Shown here piece by piece: positions 1-9,046 of a stretch of DNA of 64,000 nt. The DNA is from Flammeovirgaceae bacterium UBA2366 (GTDB lineage: Bacteria > Bacteroidota > Bacteroidia > Cytophagales > Cyclobacteriaceae), in assembly GCA_002344065.1 (NCBI GenBank), contig DDTK01000001.1, positions 190,621 to 254,620 on the forward strand. The letters are read 5' to 3'. How positions within the stretch are numbered: position 1 is the first letter of the stretch; each line of letters starts with the position of its first letter. The notes beneath the pieces are model-generated. The model did no database searches, was not told the origin of the DNA, and worked only from the letters and a program-made list of their open reading frames with translations. The position numbers were made by a program, and so were the translations under genes.

Positions 1-626
1 ACACTAAAGTATTTGCGAAAAGTTTCCTCAACTTCAGATGGTGCCAAGTTGCCCACACAGCTGAACACAATTTTTTTTGTATCCATTCGCTGTTTGAAAA
101 ATTCTTTAAAGTCTGCACGCCTAAATGTTGAAACAGTTTCCTGGCGGCCCAGGATGTTCATTCCCATCGGATGTTTACCATAAATAACCGATTCGAACTC
201 ATCTTGAAGGGAGTCATCAGGGTTATCAAGGTACATGGCCATCTCCTGAAGGATAACACCCCGCTCCTTTTCAATTTCCGGTTCTGGAAAAACAGAATTG
301 AAGGTAATATCTGCGAGCACATCAACTGAGCGCTCAAAATACTGATCACGAACGGAGGCAAAAAAAACTACCTTCTCCTTGTCGGTATAGGCGTTTAATT
401 CGCCACCCACCGAATCAATACTGTTAATAATCTGAAAAGCCTTTCGCTTTCGGGTGCCTTTAAAAGCCATGTGCTCCCAAAAATGCGTTAGGCCCTGAGT
501 GGCTTCGCTTTCATCACGACTGCCCACATCCAGAAATACGCCACAGTGAACTATTTGGGTATGGTCCACCTGCTGATAAACCAAGCGGATTCCATTAGGT
601 AAAACAACACGATGCAATTCTTTCAT
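1..626 (-). CDS. M16 family zinc peptidase, N-terminal part (runs off the window)
   Basis: Insulinase/mitochondrial-processing-peptidase-like protease; only about the first 208 residues are in the window. The inverted zinc motif HxxEH of the M16 family is present as HFWEH at residues 48-52, followed by the typical AFKGT and GGELNAYT segments. The family cleaves peptides as a clam-shell metalloprotease, usually built from an active N-terminal and an inactive C-terminal half; here only the active half is visible. The start is the ATG at 626, the first start in frame that gives the usual short lead before LPNGIRL. There is no signal peptide, so it may be cytoplasmic. It is divergent from the small gene at 776. 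The specific substrate is unknown. Confidence 0.9.
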   Translation of the reverse strand, partial: MKELHRVVLPNGIRLVYQQVDHTQIVHCGVFLDVGSRDESEATQGLTHFWEHMAFKGTRKRKAFQIINSIDSVGGELNAYTDKEKVVFFASVRDQYFERSVDVLADITFNSVFPEPEIEKERGVILQEMAMYLDNPDDSLQDEFESVIYGKHPMGMNILGRQETVSTFRRADFKEFFKQRMDTKKIVFSCVGNLAPSEVEETFRKYFS

Positions 627-775
627 ACCAGGTGCTAAAATACCATGTAAACGACTACCGTCCCAACTGCGAACACGGGTGACCGTTCACGGGCAAGGAT
701 TTGCTTTGTGTTTGGTCATTTTACTTAATTTGAAAAGATTGAAAATGGCATATCAATTGTAAACTCATCTGTACT

Positions 776-1030
776 ATGGAAACTCAACGCGTTAAAACCT
801 GTTTTACAATTACCTTCACCGATGAACAATTCAACCGGGCGAAAGAATATGTTGAAGATATGAAGCGTCATCCCAACAGGGTTTTCTGGCGGGGTAAAGA
901 AGGCAAGACCGATCAGGAACTGATTGTGGAACAAATTGCCCACCGGATTTTGTCTGGCTTTTATAACGATGATCCGTTTAATGCCGGGCGTTATATCGTG
1001 CGCATGGATGCCGGTATTAACGGCAATTGA
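776..1030 (+). CDS. small conserved-looking hypothetical protein (84 aa)
   Basis: I do not recognise the family. The 84-residue product is soluble and charged, with no signal peptide or membrane segment, and contains a likely helical segment (FTDEQFNRAKEYVEDMKRHP) followed by a basic stretch. The start is the ATG at 776. The gene is divergent from the M16 peptidase with a 149-base intergenic region, and ends one base before the stop of the convergent nucleoside phosphorylase gene. Codon use matches its neighbours, which supports it as a real gene rather than a shadow. The function is not inferable from sequence alone. Confidence 0.65.
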   Translation: METQRVKTCFTITFTDEQFNRAKEYVEDMKRHPNRVFWRGKEGKTDQELIVEQIAHRILSGFYNDDPFNAGRYIVRMDAGINGN

Positions 1031-1031
1031 A

Positions 1032-1895
1032 TCATATTCGCTCCAGAACCTTTTTAATTAAGGCCTCAACAATTTTTTCAGGGTCTTTCGCGAATTTGTT
1101 TTTCATGCGGTTGGCAATAATGGCATTAACACTCAGCATTTCATGACCGAGTAACCTGCCCATAGCATAATACGCGGCTGTTTCCATCTCAAAATTAGTA
1201 AGCCAGAAATCACTGGTTTTATTGTGGTAAAAATTGAGGTCATCCAATAGTTTAGGCATGCGAGTAGTTGCCCTAACCTTTCTTCCCTGCGGGGCATAAA
1301 ACCCGGGTGTTGTAATGGTGTTACCCCGTATCATGTCATGAGCGATACGGTTAAACAGTGTTTCAGATCCTTGCACAACATACGGACGAAAAGGGATTTT
1401 TACCTCTTTCTGAATATCCGCAGCGATTGATTTTTCAAAAGTTGTGGCCGGTAAATCGTAAAAGGTCATCAGGTTATCCAAACCAACGGCATAATCAGTA
1501 GCGAGGTGTGCTCCTAACGGGATATCTTCCTGTAAACCACCGGAAGTTCCAATACGAATAATTTTAAGCTTCTTTTTGCGCGATTTCGGCTCACGGGTTT
1601 TTAAATCCATGTTTACCAACGCGTCAATTTCCGTCATAAAAATTTCCACATTATCGGTACCGATGCCGGTACTGATTACTGTGATTTTCTTTCCATTGAA
1701 ATGACCTACGTGGGTGATAAACTCACGTTTGTTCATTTCAAATTCTACCTCATCGAAATACTGGCTTACTTTATACACCCGGCTTGGATCGCCCACCGCG
1801 ATAATAATATCCGATACATGTTTGGGTAATAAATTGAGATGGTAGACACTGCCATCTTTATTCAGAATTAAATCGGTTTCAGATATTTTTGGCAT
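1032..1895 (-). CDS. nucleoside phosphorylase (PNP/UDP phosphorylase superfamily)
   Basis: A 287-residue protein with hallmarks of the PNP_UDP_1 fold: an N-terminal GDPSRV segment (phosphate/ribose site), a central GTSGGLQEDIPLG segment, and the C-terminal FEMETAAYYAMGRLLG segment whose Glu-Met-Glu contacts the ribose. The family phosphorolytically cleaves nucleosides to base plus ribose-1-phosphate in the cytoplasm, for purine or pyrimidine salvage. The sequence is closest in style to uridine phosphorylase-like enzymes, but base specificity cannot be read here. It lies 3 bases downstream of the acyltransferase gene at 1899-2537, so the two are probably cotranscribed. Confidence 0.88.
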   Translation of the reverse strand: MPKISETDLILNKDGSVYHLNLLPKHVSDIIIAVGDPSRVYKVSQYFDEVEFEMNKREFITHVGHFNGKKITVISTGIGTDNVEIFMTEIDALVNMDLKTREPKSRKKKLKIIRIGTSGGLQEDIPLGAHLATDYAVGLDNLMTFYDLPATTFEKSIAADIQKEVKIPFRPYVVQGSETLFNRIAHDMIRGNTITTPGFYAPQGRKVRATTRMPKLLDDLNFYHNKTSDFWLTNFEMETAAYYAMGRLLGHEMLSVNAIIANRMKNKFAKDPEKIVEALIKKVLERI

Positions 1896-1898
1896 AGG

Positions 1899-2537
1899 TT
1901 ATTGCTTTATGGGTTGGGCAGGATTTCCAAATACGGTTTCACCATCTTTAACCGGGGCAATAACTACAGCACCAGCACCAACCCGCGCACCTTTGCCAAT
2001 AGTAATGCCGGAAACAATTGTAACACCCGATCCGATAAACGCTTCTGGCTCAATGCGAACACCCGAATTAATAATTGTTCCAGCACCCAGCTGAACAAAA
2101 TCCGCTACAACTGCTTCGGCCCCAATAAGCACACCACTTTGCACGATACAATGGCTGCCCAGTTTTGCTCCCACACCAATTTTAACACCGGTATCAATAA
2201 GGTTACCGTGTCCCAACTCCACATGGTTGGCCAGCAACGCATCGCGATGAATAGCATTTACAGGTTGCACATGGCGAATGTCATTCAGCATTTTCACCAG
2301 GGTTTTCCGAAACCGGTTATCATCAACGGCCACAAACGCTTCACATTTCTTTCCAATCAATTTTAAAAATCCATCATCATCTGTACTACCAAGCACAGCA
2401 ATGCCGTCAATTTCCTTTCCGTGACGCTGCTTATCGTCATCTAAAAATCCATATACCACATTTCCGTTTACCTCAAAAATTTCCCGGGCTATTCGCCCCA
2501 GGTAGTTTGCGCCAAAAATTATTACAGGATTATCCAT
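1899..2537 (-). CDS. NeuD-like sugar O-acyltransferase (left-handed beta-helix)
   Basis: A 212-residue protein of two parts. Residues 1-80 form a Rossmann-like nucleotide/sugar-binding domain (IIFGANYLGRIAREIFEVNG, then GFLDDD). Residues 90-212 carry hexapeptide repeats of a left-handed beta-helix (for example VELGHGNLIDTGVKIGVGA). This layout is that of the NeuD/PglD group, which acetylates amino-sugars in surface-glycan synthesis, using acetyl-CoA in the cytoplasm. The C-terminal GNPAQPIK is the usual cap of the helix. No glycan cluster is visible nearby, so its substrate is open. It is probably in an operon with the nucleoside phosphorylase. Confidence 0.85.
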   Translation of the reverse strand: MDNPVIIFGANYLGRIAREIFEVNGNVVYGFLDDDKQRHGKEIDGIAVLGSTDDDGFLKLIGKKCEAFVAVDDNRFRKTLVKMLNDIRHVQPVNAIHRDALLANHVELGHGNLIDTGVKIGVGAKLGSHCIVQSGVLIGAEAVVADFVQLGAGTIINSGVRIEPEAFIGSGVTIVSGITIGKGARVGAGAVVIAPVKDGETVFGNPAQPIKQ

Positions 2538-2594
2538 AGCTGTTTGTCAAAAAACAAATGTACTTTCATTGCAACAGCCTCACAAGGACGAAAA

Positions 2595-3857
2595 TCAGTT
2601 GTTTGTGAAAAGTTTTGAAAACCACCGATCAAGCGGTGAGTTGTACATAATCAACATTATAAAAAAAGGAAAGAAACCTACACGATACCTGACATACGTA
2701 CCAAAGTTTGGAGCAGAAAGCGCAAGGAATACACACAACATGGCGCAGTAAAGCAGTACGGAGAATAGCAGCAAGCGATCAGGCGAGGCCGTTAGTTTAC
2801 GTACATTTCTGAAGGCCAAAAAAGTAAGAAGTAACAAAAGCAAGTTCTCCAAACTCACTACCAACTGAAAGACATTACTTGCTTCCCAAATAAAGGGGCG
2901 AAACAATCCAGAAATCAACGCCCAGGGAGCATGTAGCATAATACTCCCTATTTCAGGCTTCAGATTATTAAAATGAACCATCTTATCCGGATCAGATTTC
3001 TGATAGAAAGCGTCATAGTTTTCGACCACCACTTCAAGGATCCGATGCGGGTAAAAATTAGGATGAACAAACGTAATCACAAAAATGAAAACCATTAGCA
3101 ACACTACCAGCAACACAAATTCGCGGTAAGCGGAAACTGCCGAGGGTTTCATTCTGTTTTGTATAAACCACTGCGTTAACACAGCCGACAACGCTACCGG
3201 CAAAAAAACTGCTGCATAGTAATACTTGAGACTCCACAAAACCCACACACAAACCATAGTCATTGCGATTTGTAACCAGGTAATTTTATGGCTTTGCCAG
3301 ATAATAAGAAACAAACCTGCCATTAAGTAGAGAACGGTCATGGCAACACTTTCTTTAATAATTCCTGCACTCCAGAACACACACGAAGGGAAAAACAAAA
3401 AAGCAACTACAGCAGATAATGTAAATGCCGGGTAACTCAGGCTTATTTGTTTCACCAACCACCAGGCCGCAGCAAATGAAAAAAAAGAAACGTAAATCGA
3501 AATTATCCAGTAGTTGTTATTGGTGATAATTGAAAATAAACTCACCAGCTTAACGAAAAACAATGTTCTGTTCTCACCTGAAAAAGCCTGCTCTTTTTCA
3601 AACCATAAATAGCGGAAGTACTCAACCCAATCCGCCCTTCCAATGTCCGCCAACCGGATACTTTCCTGAAAAAATGAAAACGTATCACTGTCCACATAGT
3701 ATCTGCTGTAAATCAGTCCCAATGCAATACCTGCACCCAGTTTTACCAAAAGTGCCGGCCAGTAAAATTTATCGATAGAAGACATGTTATGCTTAAACCA
3801 CCACCAGGCTAGCAGAAAGATAACAGCACCATGAACACAATAGAGAATGATCGTCAT
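2595..3857 (-). CDS. multi-pass inner-membrane protein, unknown function
   Basis: About 420 residues with roughly ten hydrophobic segments from residue 3 to the C-terminus, and loops with RYYVDSDTF and YVRYRVGFFPFF. The general look is that of polysaccharide-polymerase-like or glycosyltransferase-like membrane proteins, but I see no diagnostic motif. The start is chosen at ATG 3857, not at the longer alternative at 3914. The ATG overlaps the TGA of the upstream DUF2851 gene (ATGA arrangement), implying translational coupling, and places the first membrane segment directly after the N-terminus. The function is unknown. Confidence 0.75.
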   Translation of the reverse strand: MTIILYCVHGAVIFLLAWWWFKHNMSSIDKFYWPALLVKLGAGIALGLIYSRYYVDSDTFSFFQESIRLADIGRADWVEYFRYLWFEKEQAFSGENRTLFFVKLVSLFSIITNNNYWIISIYVSFFSFAAAWWLVKQISLSYPAFTLSAVVAFLFFPSCVFWSAGIIKESVAMTVLYLMAGLFLIIWQSHKITWLQIAMTMVCVWVLWSLKYYYAAVFLPVALSAVLTQWFIQNRMKPSAVSAYREFVLLVVLLMVFIFVITFVHPNFYPHRILEVVVENYDAFYQKSDPDKMVHFNNLKPEIGSIMLHAPWALISGLFRPFIWEASNVFQLVVSLENLLLLLLTFLAFRNVRKLTASPDRLLLFSVLLYCAMLCVFLALSAPNFGTYVRYRVGFFPFFIMLIMYNSPLDRWFSKLFTNN

Positions 3858-5131
3858 ACCGGTTGGATTAATGAAGCACCTACGGCACAGTCGAGGCATC
3901 TTCGCTTCATGCAATATGCAATGTACAGCTCAATAAGTGCTTGAGAATCGAATGATGTTTTAGCGGTATAGCCTAACTCAGTCCATTGCCGGGTTATGGT
4001 ATTTTTTTCAGCGGGTATTTGTTGTAGCCAATCCACAGCCCGCTCCATATAGGAATGGTAGTCATGTGTTATAGCATAAGCCGCCAGCAAGGGCACAGCG
4101 GTGTTGATAATAAGATTTTGAATACTGGATCGCCCCAGTACAGGAACACTGTTGGTCACCTTGCCAAACTGGTAGTGTGCTTTCCAATAATCCGATTGTT
4201 GAACAGCGAGCCATGCATATAAATCCTTAAAGTCTATTGTGTTAAGAATAGTGGAGAATATATTTTTTCGCTGATGAATGACAGCTGCCAATTGGGCTAA
4301 CCGTACCGTAGGAAAGTTGGCAGGCCTTAACCGCAAAAAACGCCATTGCGATTTGTGAAGCCGTTTACTCTCAAGTCCATATTTTTTTTCAAGCAGCTTA
4401 AACTCCCGAACCAATAACCGTGTGTATTCATCGATTCTAACTTTTTCTAAAAAACCAGCCTGACCAAAAAGTAAGGCCTCAACTTGGTGGGGTTGATCGA
4501 TGTGCTTTAATAAAATCTTGTACGACAGAGATTCTGCTAATCGCTGAAATGAATCAGTATTGACTTTAAATCCAAAATTTTTACTGAGTAACTGATACGC
4601 TGTTTCTTCCCAATCGCCTTGGTTGCGCTGCAACATTTCGATAACTACACTAGCTTTTGTTTCCAGTCGCTGCGTTAAAGCCTTATCCAGCATCGATAAT
4701 TTTACCAGATCATCTACCTTACGCCACAACGATGAGCATGGTATACGCTCAGCGCTGGTGAACAATTTTTTATACGTACTCCAAAGCGATGGGTCTACTT
4801 TGTTTTTTAATTCCAATGTCGGCATTGCAGAGTTGTCCGATCGACTGATGGGTTTGTCATTTTCCCACACCACATGCAGTATTACTTTTTCGTAGGCAGC
4901 ATCATCACCATGCCTGTGGTCGTTCCAACCTGAAGCTTTGATGTGTATTTCCACACTTCCACGCCACTCAAGGTTACCTATTTTTATTTTGGCCTCGCTA
5001 AAATCCGGGCCGGCATGGGTGTTTCGCATGCCCGGATGAAGCACTTGCACCAACTCGCAAGAAGTGGTTTTCAATTCCTTCTTATCGAAGTACTGGAATT
5101 GCCAGAGGTAGTGAAGGAAGGATTCGGTCAT
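3854..5131 (-). CDS. DUF2851 family protein
   Basis: A 425-residue soluble protein that starts MTESFLHYLWQFQYFDKK and contains the strongly conserved block HPGMRNTHAGPDF, then GSVEIHIKASGWNDHRH, both characteristic of DUF2851, a family widespread in Bacteroidota. The His and Asp residues in these blocks resemble a nuclease-like or metal-binding site, but no activity is established that I know of. The C-terminus has Cys residues within CMKRRCLDCAVG. Its stop overlaps the start of the membrane-protein gene downstream. A repeat-rich intergenic stretch lies upstream. Confidence 0.88.
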   Translation of the reverse strand: MTESFLHYLWQFQYFDKKELKTTSCELVQVLHPGMRNTHAGPDFSEAKIKIGNLEWRGSVEIHIKASGWNDHRHGDDAAYEKVILHVVWENDKPISRSDNSAMPTLELKNKVDPSLWSTYKKLFTSAERIPCSSLWRKVDDLVKLSMLDKALTQRLETKASVVIEMLQRNQGDWEETAYQLLSKNFGFKVNTDSFQRLAESLSYKILLKHIDQPHQVEALLFGQAGFLEKVRIDEYTRLLVREFKLLEKKYGLESKRLHKSQWRFLRLRPANFPTVRLAQLAAVIHQRKNIFSTILNTIDFKDLYAWLAVQQSDYWKAHYQFGKVTNSVPVLGRSSIQNLIINTAVPLLAAYAITHDYHSYMERAVDWLQQIPAEKNTITRQWTELGYTAKTSFDSQALIELYIAYCMKRRCLDCAVGASLIQPV

Positions 5132-5153
5132 TTTAGAAGCAATAGAAATACAG

Positions 5154-5255
5154 AAACCACAAAGGGCACGAAGTTCTACACAAAGGCCTCAAAGTGGTAC
5201 AATTCAGCACTTTTTGATTTGTGAACTTTGTGCATTCTTTGTGTACTTTGTGGTT
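5154..5255. repeat. imperfect inverted repeat built from ACAAAG/CTTTGT units
   Basis: The gap between DUF2851 and the small gene at 5302 has a left arm starting AACCACAAAG (near 5155) with further CACGAAG, ACACAAAG and CTCAAAG units. The right arm ends in its complement, CTTTGTGGTT (near 5246-5255), preceded by CTTTGTG units. The two arms could form a long imperfect hairpin. Such ACAAAG-type intergenic repeats are, to my knowledge, common in Bacteroidota genomes. The role is unknown. Confidence 0.55.
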
Positions 5256-5301
5256 AAGCTTATTTTTGAGATAGCCTCTACAGTTGTGTCGGCCAGATTT
5301 T

Positions 5302-5496
5302 TCATCGCCAAGAGTTGGCTTTGTGCTGCAAATTTACAGCGCTTTGATCCTTGTTCAGAGTGCTTTCCCAATCGAATGAGAAGACTCTCTGCTTTTTAAC
5401 GCTTTGTCGGATTAAATTCTCTGCCAGGTCAACAATTTGTCGTTGAATTTTCTTCGGAAGGTATTCGAATCGAATTAAAAATGTAGTTACATCCAT
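5302..5496 (-). CDS. small DUF2281-like (antitoxin-type) protein
   Basis: A 64-residue product starting MDVTTFLIRFEYLPKKIQRQ and ending QHKANSWR. The LPKKIQRQIVDLAENLI stretch resembles the LPxxxxxEvldFveFL segment of DUF2281/VapB-like small proteins, often antitoxins. The start is the ATG at 5496, 23 bases after the pyrF stop and preceded by GAGGA, a rare clear ribosome-binding site here. Longer starts would overlap pyrF in another frame. No toxin (PIN or RelE) gene sits next to it, so it is an orphan by position. It is probably read from the pyrF transcript. Confidence 0.55.
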   Translation of the reverse strand: MDVTTFLIRFEYLPKKIQRQIVDLAENLIRQSVKKQRVFSFDWESTLNKDQSAVNLQHKANSWR

Positions 5497-5519
5497 AAAA
5501 TCCTCGTGACTTAACAAAT

Positions 5520-6344
5520 CTACAATTTTTCCGTTAACTCCAGAAACACACGCATCTGTTCCTGAACCGCTTTGGCTTCCCTGGATGCCGCTTCTGCAAA
5601 ATCGCTTCCTGAAGAAGCGTAAATGATAGCACGGGCAGAATTCACCAACAGGCCGCACTCCTTATTCATGCCGCACTTTGATACCATTTCCAAATCACCA
5701 CCCTGTGCCCCAATACCCGGCACCAGGAAGAAATGCTCCGGAGCCAATTCACGAATGTGCTTCATTTTATCGGCTTGCGTAGCCCCAACCACAAACATTA
5801 ATTGATCGGGAGTGGCCCAGGTTTTAGCTTTGATTATTACCTCTTCATACAGTCTGCGGTTTGTAACTTTTGATTCCATCAATTGAAAATCCGCACTACC
5901 GGGATTAGAAGTATGCGCCAACAAAATCACCCATTTGTCTTTAAACTTCAAAAATGGCTTTACAGAATCTTCACCCATATAGGGCGCTACGGTTATAGCA
6001 TCGAAATTCATCTGTTCAAAGAAAGCCCGTGCGTACAGTGAAGAGGTATTGCCAATGTCGCCACGTTTGGCATCTGCAATGGTGAAACAATCTTTAGGGA
6101 TGTAGTCCAATGTTTTCTGTAAGCTCTCCCAGCCTTTTGGGCCAAGGGCTTCATAAAAAGCAATATTGGGTTTGTAGGCCACACAATAGTTATGCGTAGC
6201 ATCAATAATAGCTTTGTTAAACGTAAAGACAGGATCCGGTTCAGTTTTTAAATGGGATGGAATTTTTTCCAGATCAGTGTCTAATCCAACGCAGAGGTAG
6301 GATTGTTTTTTTTTGATTTGATTAAAGATCTCGTGATAGTTCAA
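5520..6344 (-). CDS. pyrF: orotidine-5'-phosphate decarboxylase, class II
   Basis: Decarboxylates OMP to UMP, the last step of pyrimidine synthesis. The active-site block FTIADAKRGDIGNTSSLYA has the DxKRGDIGNT pattern of class II enzymes, preceded by FLCVGLD-like SYLCVGLDTD, with the phosphate-binding VVGATQ and LVPGIGAQGG segments. No ATG is available upstream in frame. I choose TTG at 6344, which gives LNYHEIFNQIKKKQSYLCVGLD, the usual family N-terminus, and 274 residues. TTG at 6383 would add 13 residues without family precedent. The shared region with the divergent gene at 6443 is only about 100 bases. Confidence 0.9.
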   Translation of the reverse strand: MNYHEIFNQIKKKQSYLCVGLDTDLEKIPSHLKTEPDPVFTFNKAIIDATHNYCVAYKPNIAFYEALGPKGWESLQKTLDYIPKDCFTIADAKRGDIGNTSSLYARAFFEQMNFDAITVAPYMGEDSVKPFLKFKDKWVILLAHTSNPGSADFQLMESKVTNRRLYEEVIIKAKTWATPDQLMFVVGATQADKMKHIRELAPEHFFLVPGIGAQGGDLEMVSKCGMNKECGLLVNSARAIIYASSGSDFAEAASREAKAVQEQMRVFLELTEKL

Positions 6345-6442
6345 CTTATCTGTTTTGACAGGCAAAATAGCCAATCGAAGCAAGAGTATAAAGCTTTGAA
6401 AAATTTATTTGATTTCGCATCTTTAATTAAATAAAAGATTAC

Positions 6443-9022
6443 ATGCGGCAGATCTTAATTCTTTTTCTTTTTATAAATGCAACTGTTCTTAATGCACAAA
6501 TATCCGGACAAGTAAAAGATTTTAAGTCACAAAAACCCTTAAAAGGTGCAGAGATATTCGTTGATGGAGGATTAACTAAAGTTGTCACAGATGAAAACGG
6601 TTATTTTACACTGGAGGGACTTCAGCCGGGAACACACAAAATTGCATGTTTCAAAAAGGGATATAGAACTGATGCCAAAGTTTTATCCGTAAAAAAAGGC
6701 GAAAACATTGTTCTGTTTATTCTTAAAAAAAATTATAATACAAAAAAAATAAAAGACAAGGCCATTATTGCTGAAGTAATTTCCAACGTAATTCAGCAAA
6801 ATGAACTGTTTCCTGAGTGGGATCAAAAACTTGTTACTCAAACAATATCTCTAAAAACTCAGGATTCAAAAATTTTTGGAATGATCTCATTTCAAAATTT
6901 AGCACTTGGATACGCTGTAGAGTATCATCTGCTTGATTACACAGGAAAAACTTCAAATCTCTTAACAAAGTTTACCCCTCTTCGAGGTTCTGAATCCGAT
7001 GAGAACCTTTGGGCCGAGAATCGATTTGCGCGTTTTAAACTTACTGCAAATAATTTTCTTGAATCAGTCTTACAAAACACCAATTCAGTTTACGGTTATC
7101 ACGTGTTCGATGTCAACAATCAAATACAAATGCTGGATAACCAATTAACTATTGGACTTAGTGGCGAAAATAATATTCTCAAATTAGATCAACAGCTAAA
7201 AATTATATTTACCGTTGATGAGCAAACACACAACTCCTGGATTGAGGCCAATGGCCGCGTTGTCTTTGATGACAATGGATTAATACAGAATAAAGATTCA
7301 GTGCAACTAACCGGGACATTCGCTGATAAATCATTATCTGGTCTTTTACCCATAGAATATTCGCCACCTGTTGAATGGAGGCGGTTTAATCTGGAACCCT
7401 ATTTTGAAAAAGCTTACGTGCATACTGACAAGCCGTATTACTTTCCCGGAGACACGGTATGGTTCAAAGTGTACATGAATTATAAAACGTTACCACTTAT
7501 TGAGTCATTAAGCAAAGTACTCTACGTTGACTTAATTGAATCACAAGATGATAGGAAGCCGCTGGTTACCAAAAACTTAAAAATTGAAGATGGTGAAAGC
7601 TTGGGTGAATTTGTATTACCTGAAACACTTACATCTGATTTTATTGCTTTACGGGCATATACAAACTGGCAACGCAATTACGGTACAGATCAGATTTTCT
7701 TAAAATACTTTCCCGTTGTACAAAGAAGTGTTAACCTGAGGAACCAACGGACTGATTTTGAGAAAGACAATAACGTTTTGATTTACTTTGACAAACCTGG
7801 TTATTCTAAAAGAGACAAGATTCGTCTAACGGTTTCCGTTGTTGATGAAAATAATATACCATCTTCTGCATGGATGTCTGTATCCGTGACCGACCTATCA
7901 ATGGTTAGAGTATTACAGGATTCCTTAACGATAACAAAATCATTTGAAATAAAACCCTATCCGATCCCAAGTAAAATTAAATATCCTATTGAACAAGGAT
8001 TAAGCTTAAACGCAAGGTTTATCAGCGAAAATAATAAGCCCATAGAGGCTTCTCTTACACTAATGTCAGAGAAGTTTGCCCAAGCTTTTGAATTCAATAC
8101 AGACATTTATGGTAAATTTTCAATACATGGACTTGACTTCACAGATTCTGCCACCGTCAGGTATTCTGCTAAAAATGATCCATTTCAGGTATTCGGCAAA
8201 ATTGAAATACTAAGGGAAGATCCCCTACCCCTTGAATTAAAATGGCCAAAACCCTCAGAAAATATTGAGAAAGCTGATTTTAAAATTGATAAAAACACAA
8301 CCTTGCTAAGAGAAGTTATTGTTGAGGCAAAAAGAATTGCCGTGCAGCAGAAAAAAACTGAGCAAGATAAAATTAAACGAGTTAAACCCTTTGGTGAGCC
8401 TAACTATGTTTTGGAGGGAAATAGACTAAGAAGAGGTGCGGTTAATGTTATTGAAATGATGCGTGGTCAAATTCCAGGATTGGCAATCGGCTTCAATGGT
8501 GCAAACTACTCCATTAGATTTACCCGTTCCGGCTCCATTAGTCTGGACACTAGTCCAGCTGTTTTTATAGATGATATACCCACCGGTGGGAATATTGAAC
8601 CAACACTATTGGCAATAAATCCCTTTGATGTTGCTGCCATTGAATTTATTACCCGGCTAACTTCTGTTGGTGGAGCGCAAGGGGCTAATGGTATTATTGC
8701 AATTTATACCAAGGCCGGGGGATTGCGTGGAAGATTTATTGAGGATGAGAAAATAAAAATGTTTTCTTTAAAGGGATATGCCACGCCTTCAAGGTTTTCA
8801 GGTATTGATCATAAAAAGACTTTTGTTCCTCAAAATTCTGATTTCCGATCAACCATTTATTGGTCTCCTTCTGTTGTTTCCTCCCGAAAAGCAGGTCCAG
8901 CCAGAGTTGACTTTTTTGCCTCTGACTCTGCCGGACCTTATTTAATTACAATTGAAGGAGTTACTGATAAAGGAAAGCCATTCAGACATGAACAACTATT
9001 GGAACTAAGCTCTGAAGATTAA
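6443..9022 (+). CDS. secreted carboxypeptidase-regulatory-like / MG2-like / TonB-plug-domain protein without a beta-barrel
   Basis: An 859-residue envelope protein. A signal peptide ends at LNAQ (residues 1-19). Residues about 20-95 form a carboxypeptidase regulatory-like beta-sandwich (SGQVKDFKSQKPLKGAEIFV). Near 320-420 is an MG2/macroglobulin-like segment with HTDKPYYFPGDTVWF. Residues about 655-760 form a TonB-receptor plug domain (IEMMRGQIPGL, PAVFIDDIP). The protein ends soon after, so there is no 22-strand barrel. It is therefore not a transporter itself; proteins of this type in Bacteroidota are usually annotated as plug-domain proteins of unknown function. It is monocistronic, divergent from pyrF and convergent with the LolA-like gene. 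Confidence 0.8.
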   Translation: MRQILILFLFINATVLNAQISGQVKDFKSQKPLKGAEIFVDGGLTKVVTDENGYFTLEGLQPGTHKIACFKKGYRTDAKVLSVKKGENIVLFILKKNYNTKKIKDKAIIAEVISNVIQQNELFPEWDQKLVTQTISLKTQDSKIFGMISFQNLALGYAVEYHLLDYTGKTSNLLTKFTPLRGSESDENLWAENRFARFKLTANNFLESVLQNTNSVYGYHVFDVNNQIQMLDNQLTIGLSGENNILKLDQQLKIIFTVDEQTHNSWIEANGRVVFDDNGLIQNKDSVQLTGTFADKSLSGLLPIEYSPPVEWRRFNLEPYFEKAYVHTDKPYYFPGDTVWFKVYMNYKTLPLIESLSKVLYVDLIESQDDRKPLVTKNLKIEDGESLGEFVLPETLTSDFIALRAYTNWQRNYGTDQIFLKYFPVVQRSVNLRNQRTDFEKDNNVLIYFDKPGYSKRDKIRLTVSVVDENNIPSSAWMSVSVTDLSMVRVLQDSLTITKSFEIKPYPIPSKIKYPIEQGLSLNARFISENNKPIEASLTLMSEKFAQAFEFNTDIYGKFSIHGLDFTDSATVRYSAKNDPFQVFGKIEILREDPLPLELKWPKPSENIEKADFKIDKNTTLLREVIVEAKRIAVQQKKTEQDKIKRVKPFGEPNYVLEGNRLRRGAVNVIEMMRGQIPGLAIGFNGANYSIRFTRSGSISLDTSPAVFIDDIPTGGNIEPTLLAINPFDVAAIEFITRLTSVGGAQGANGIIAIYTKAGGLRGRFIEDEKIKMFSLKGYATPSRFSGIDHKKTFVPQNSDFRSTIYWSPSVVSSRKAGPARVDFFASDSAGPYLITIEGVTDKGKPFRHEQLLELSSED

Positions 9023-9046
9023 GAGTGAATAAGTTTAACAGTGTAA

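Noticed and set aside
1902..2366. Plus-strand reading frame of 154 codons opposite the acyltransferase gene
   Set aside because: Its product is rich in Asn, Thr and His from reading repeats backwards; the minus-strand frame has clear family motifs.
5302..5658. Longer 118-codon version of the small gene behind pyrF
   Set aside because: The first 54 residues overlap pyrF in another frame and look non-coding; the ATG at 5496 has a ribosome-binding site.
6345..6383. N-terminal extension of PyrF from TTG at 6383
   Set aside because: The extra 13 residues do not resemble the family and are not needed; the usual N-terminus begins at 6344.
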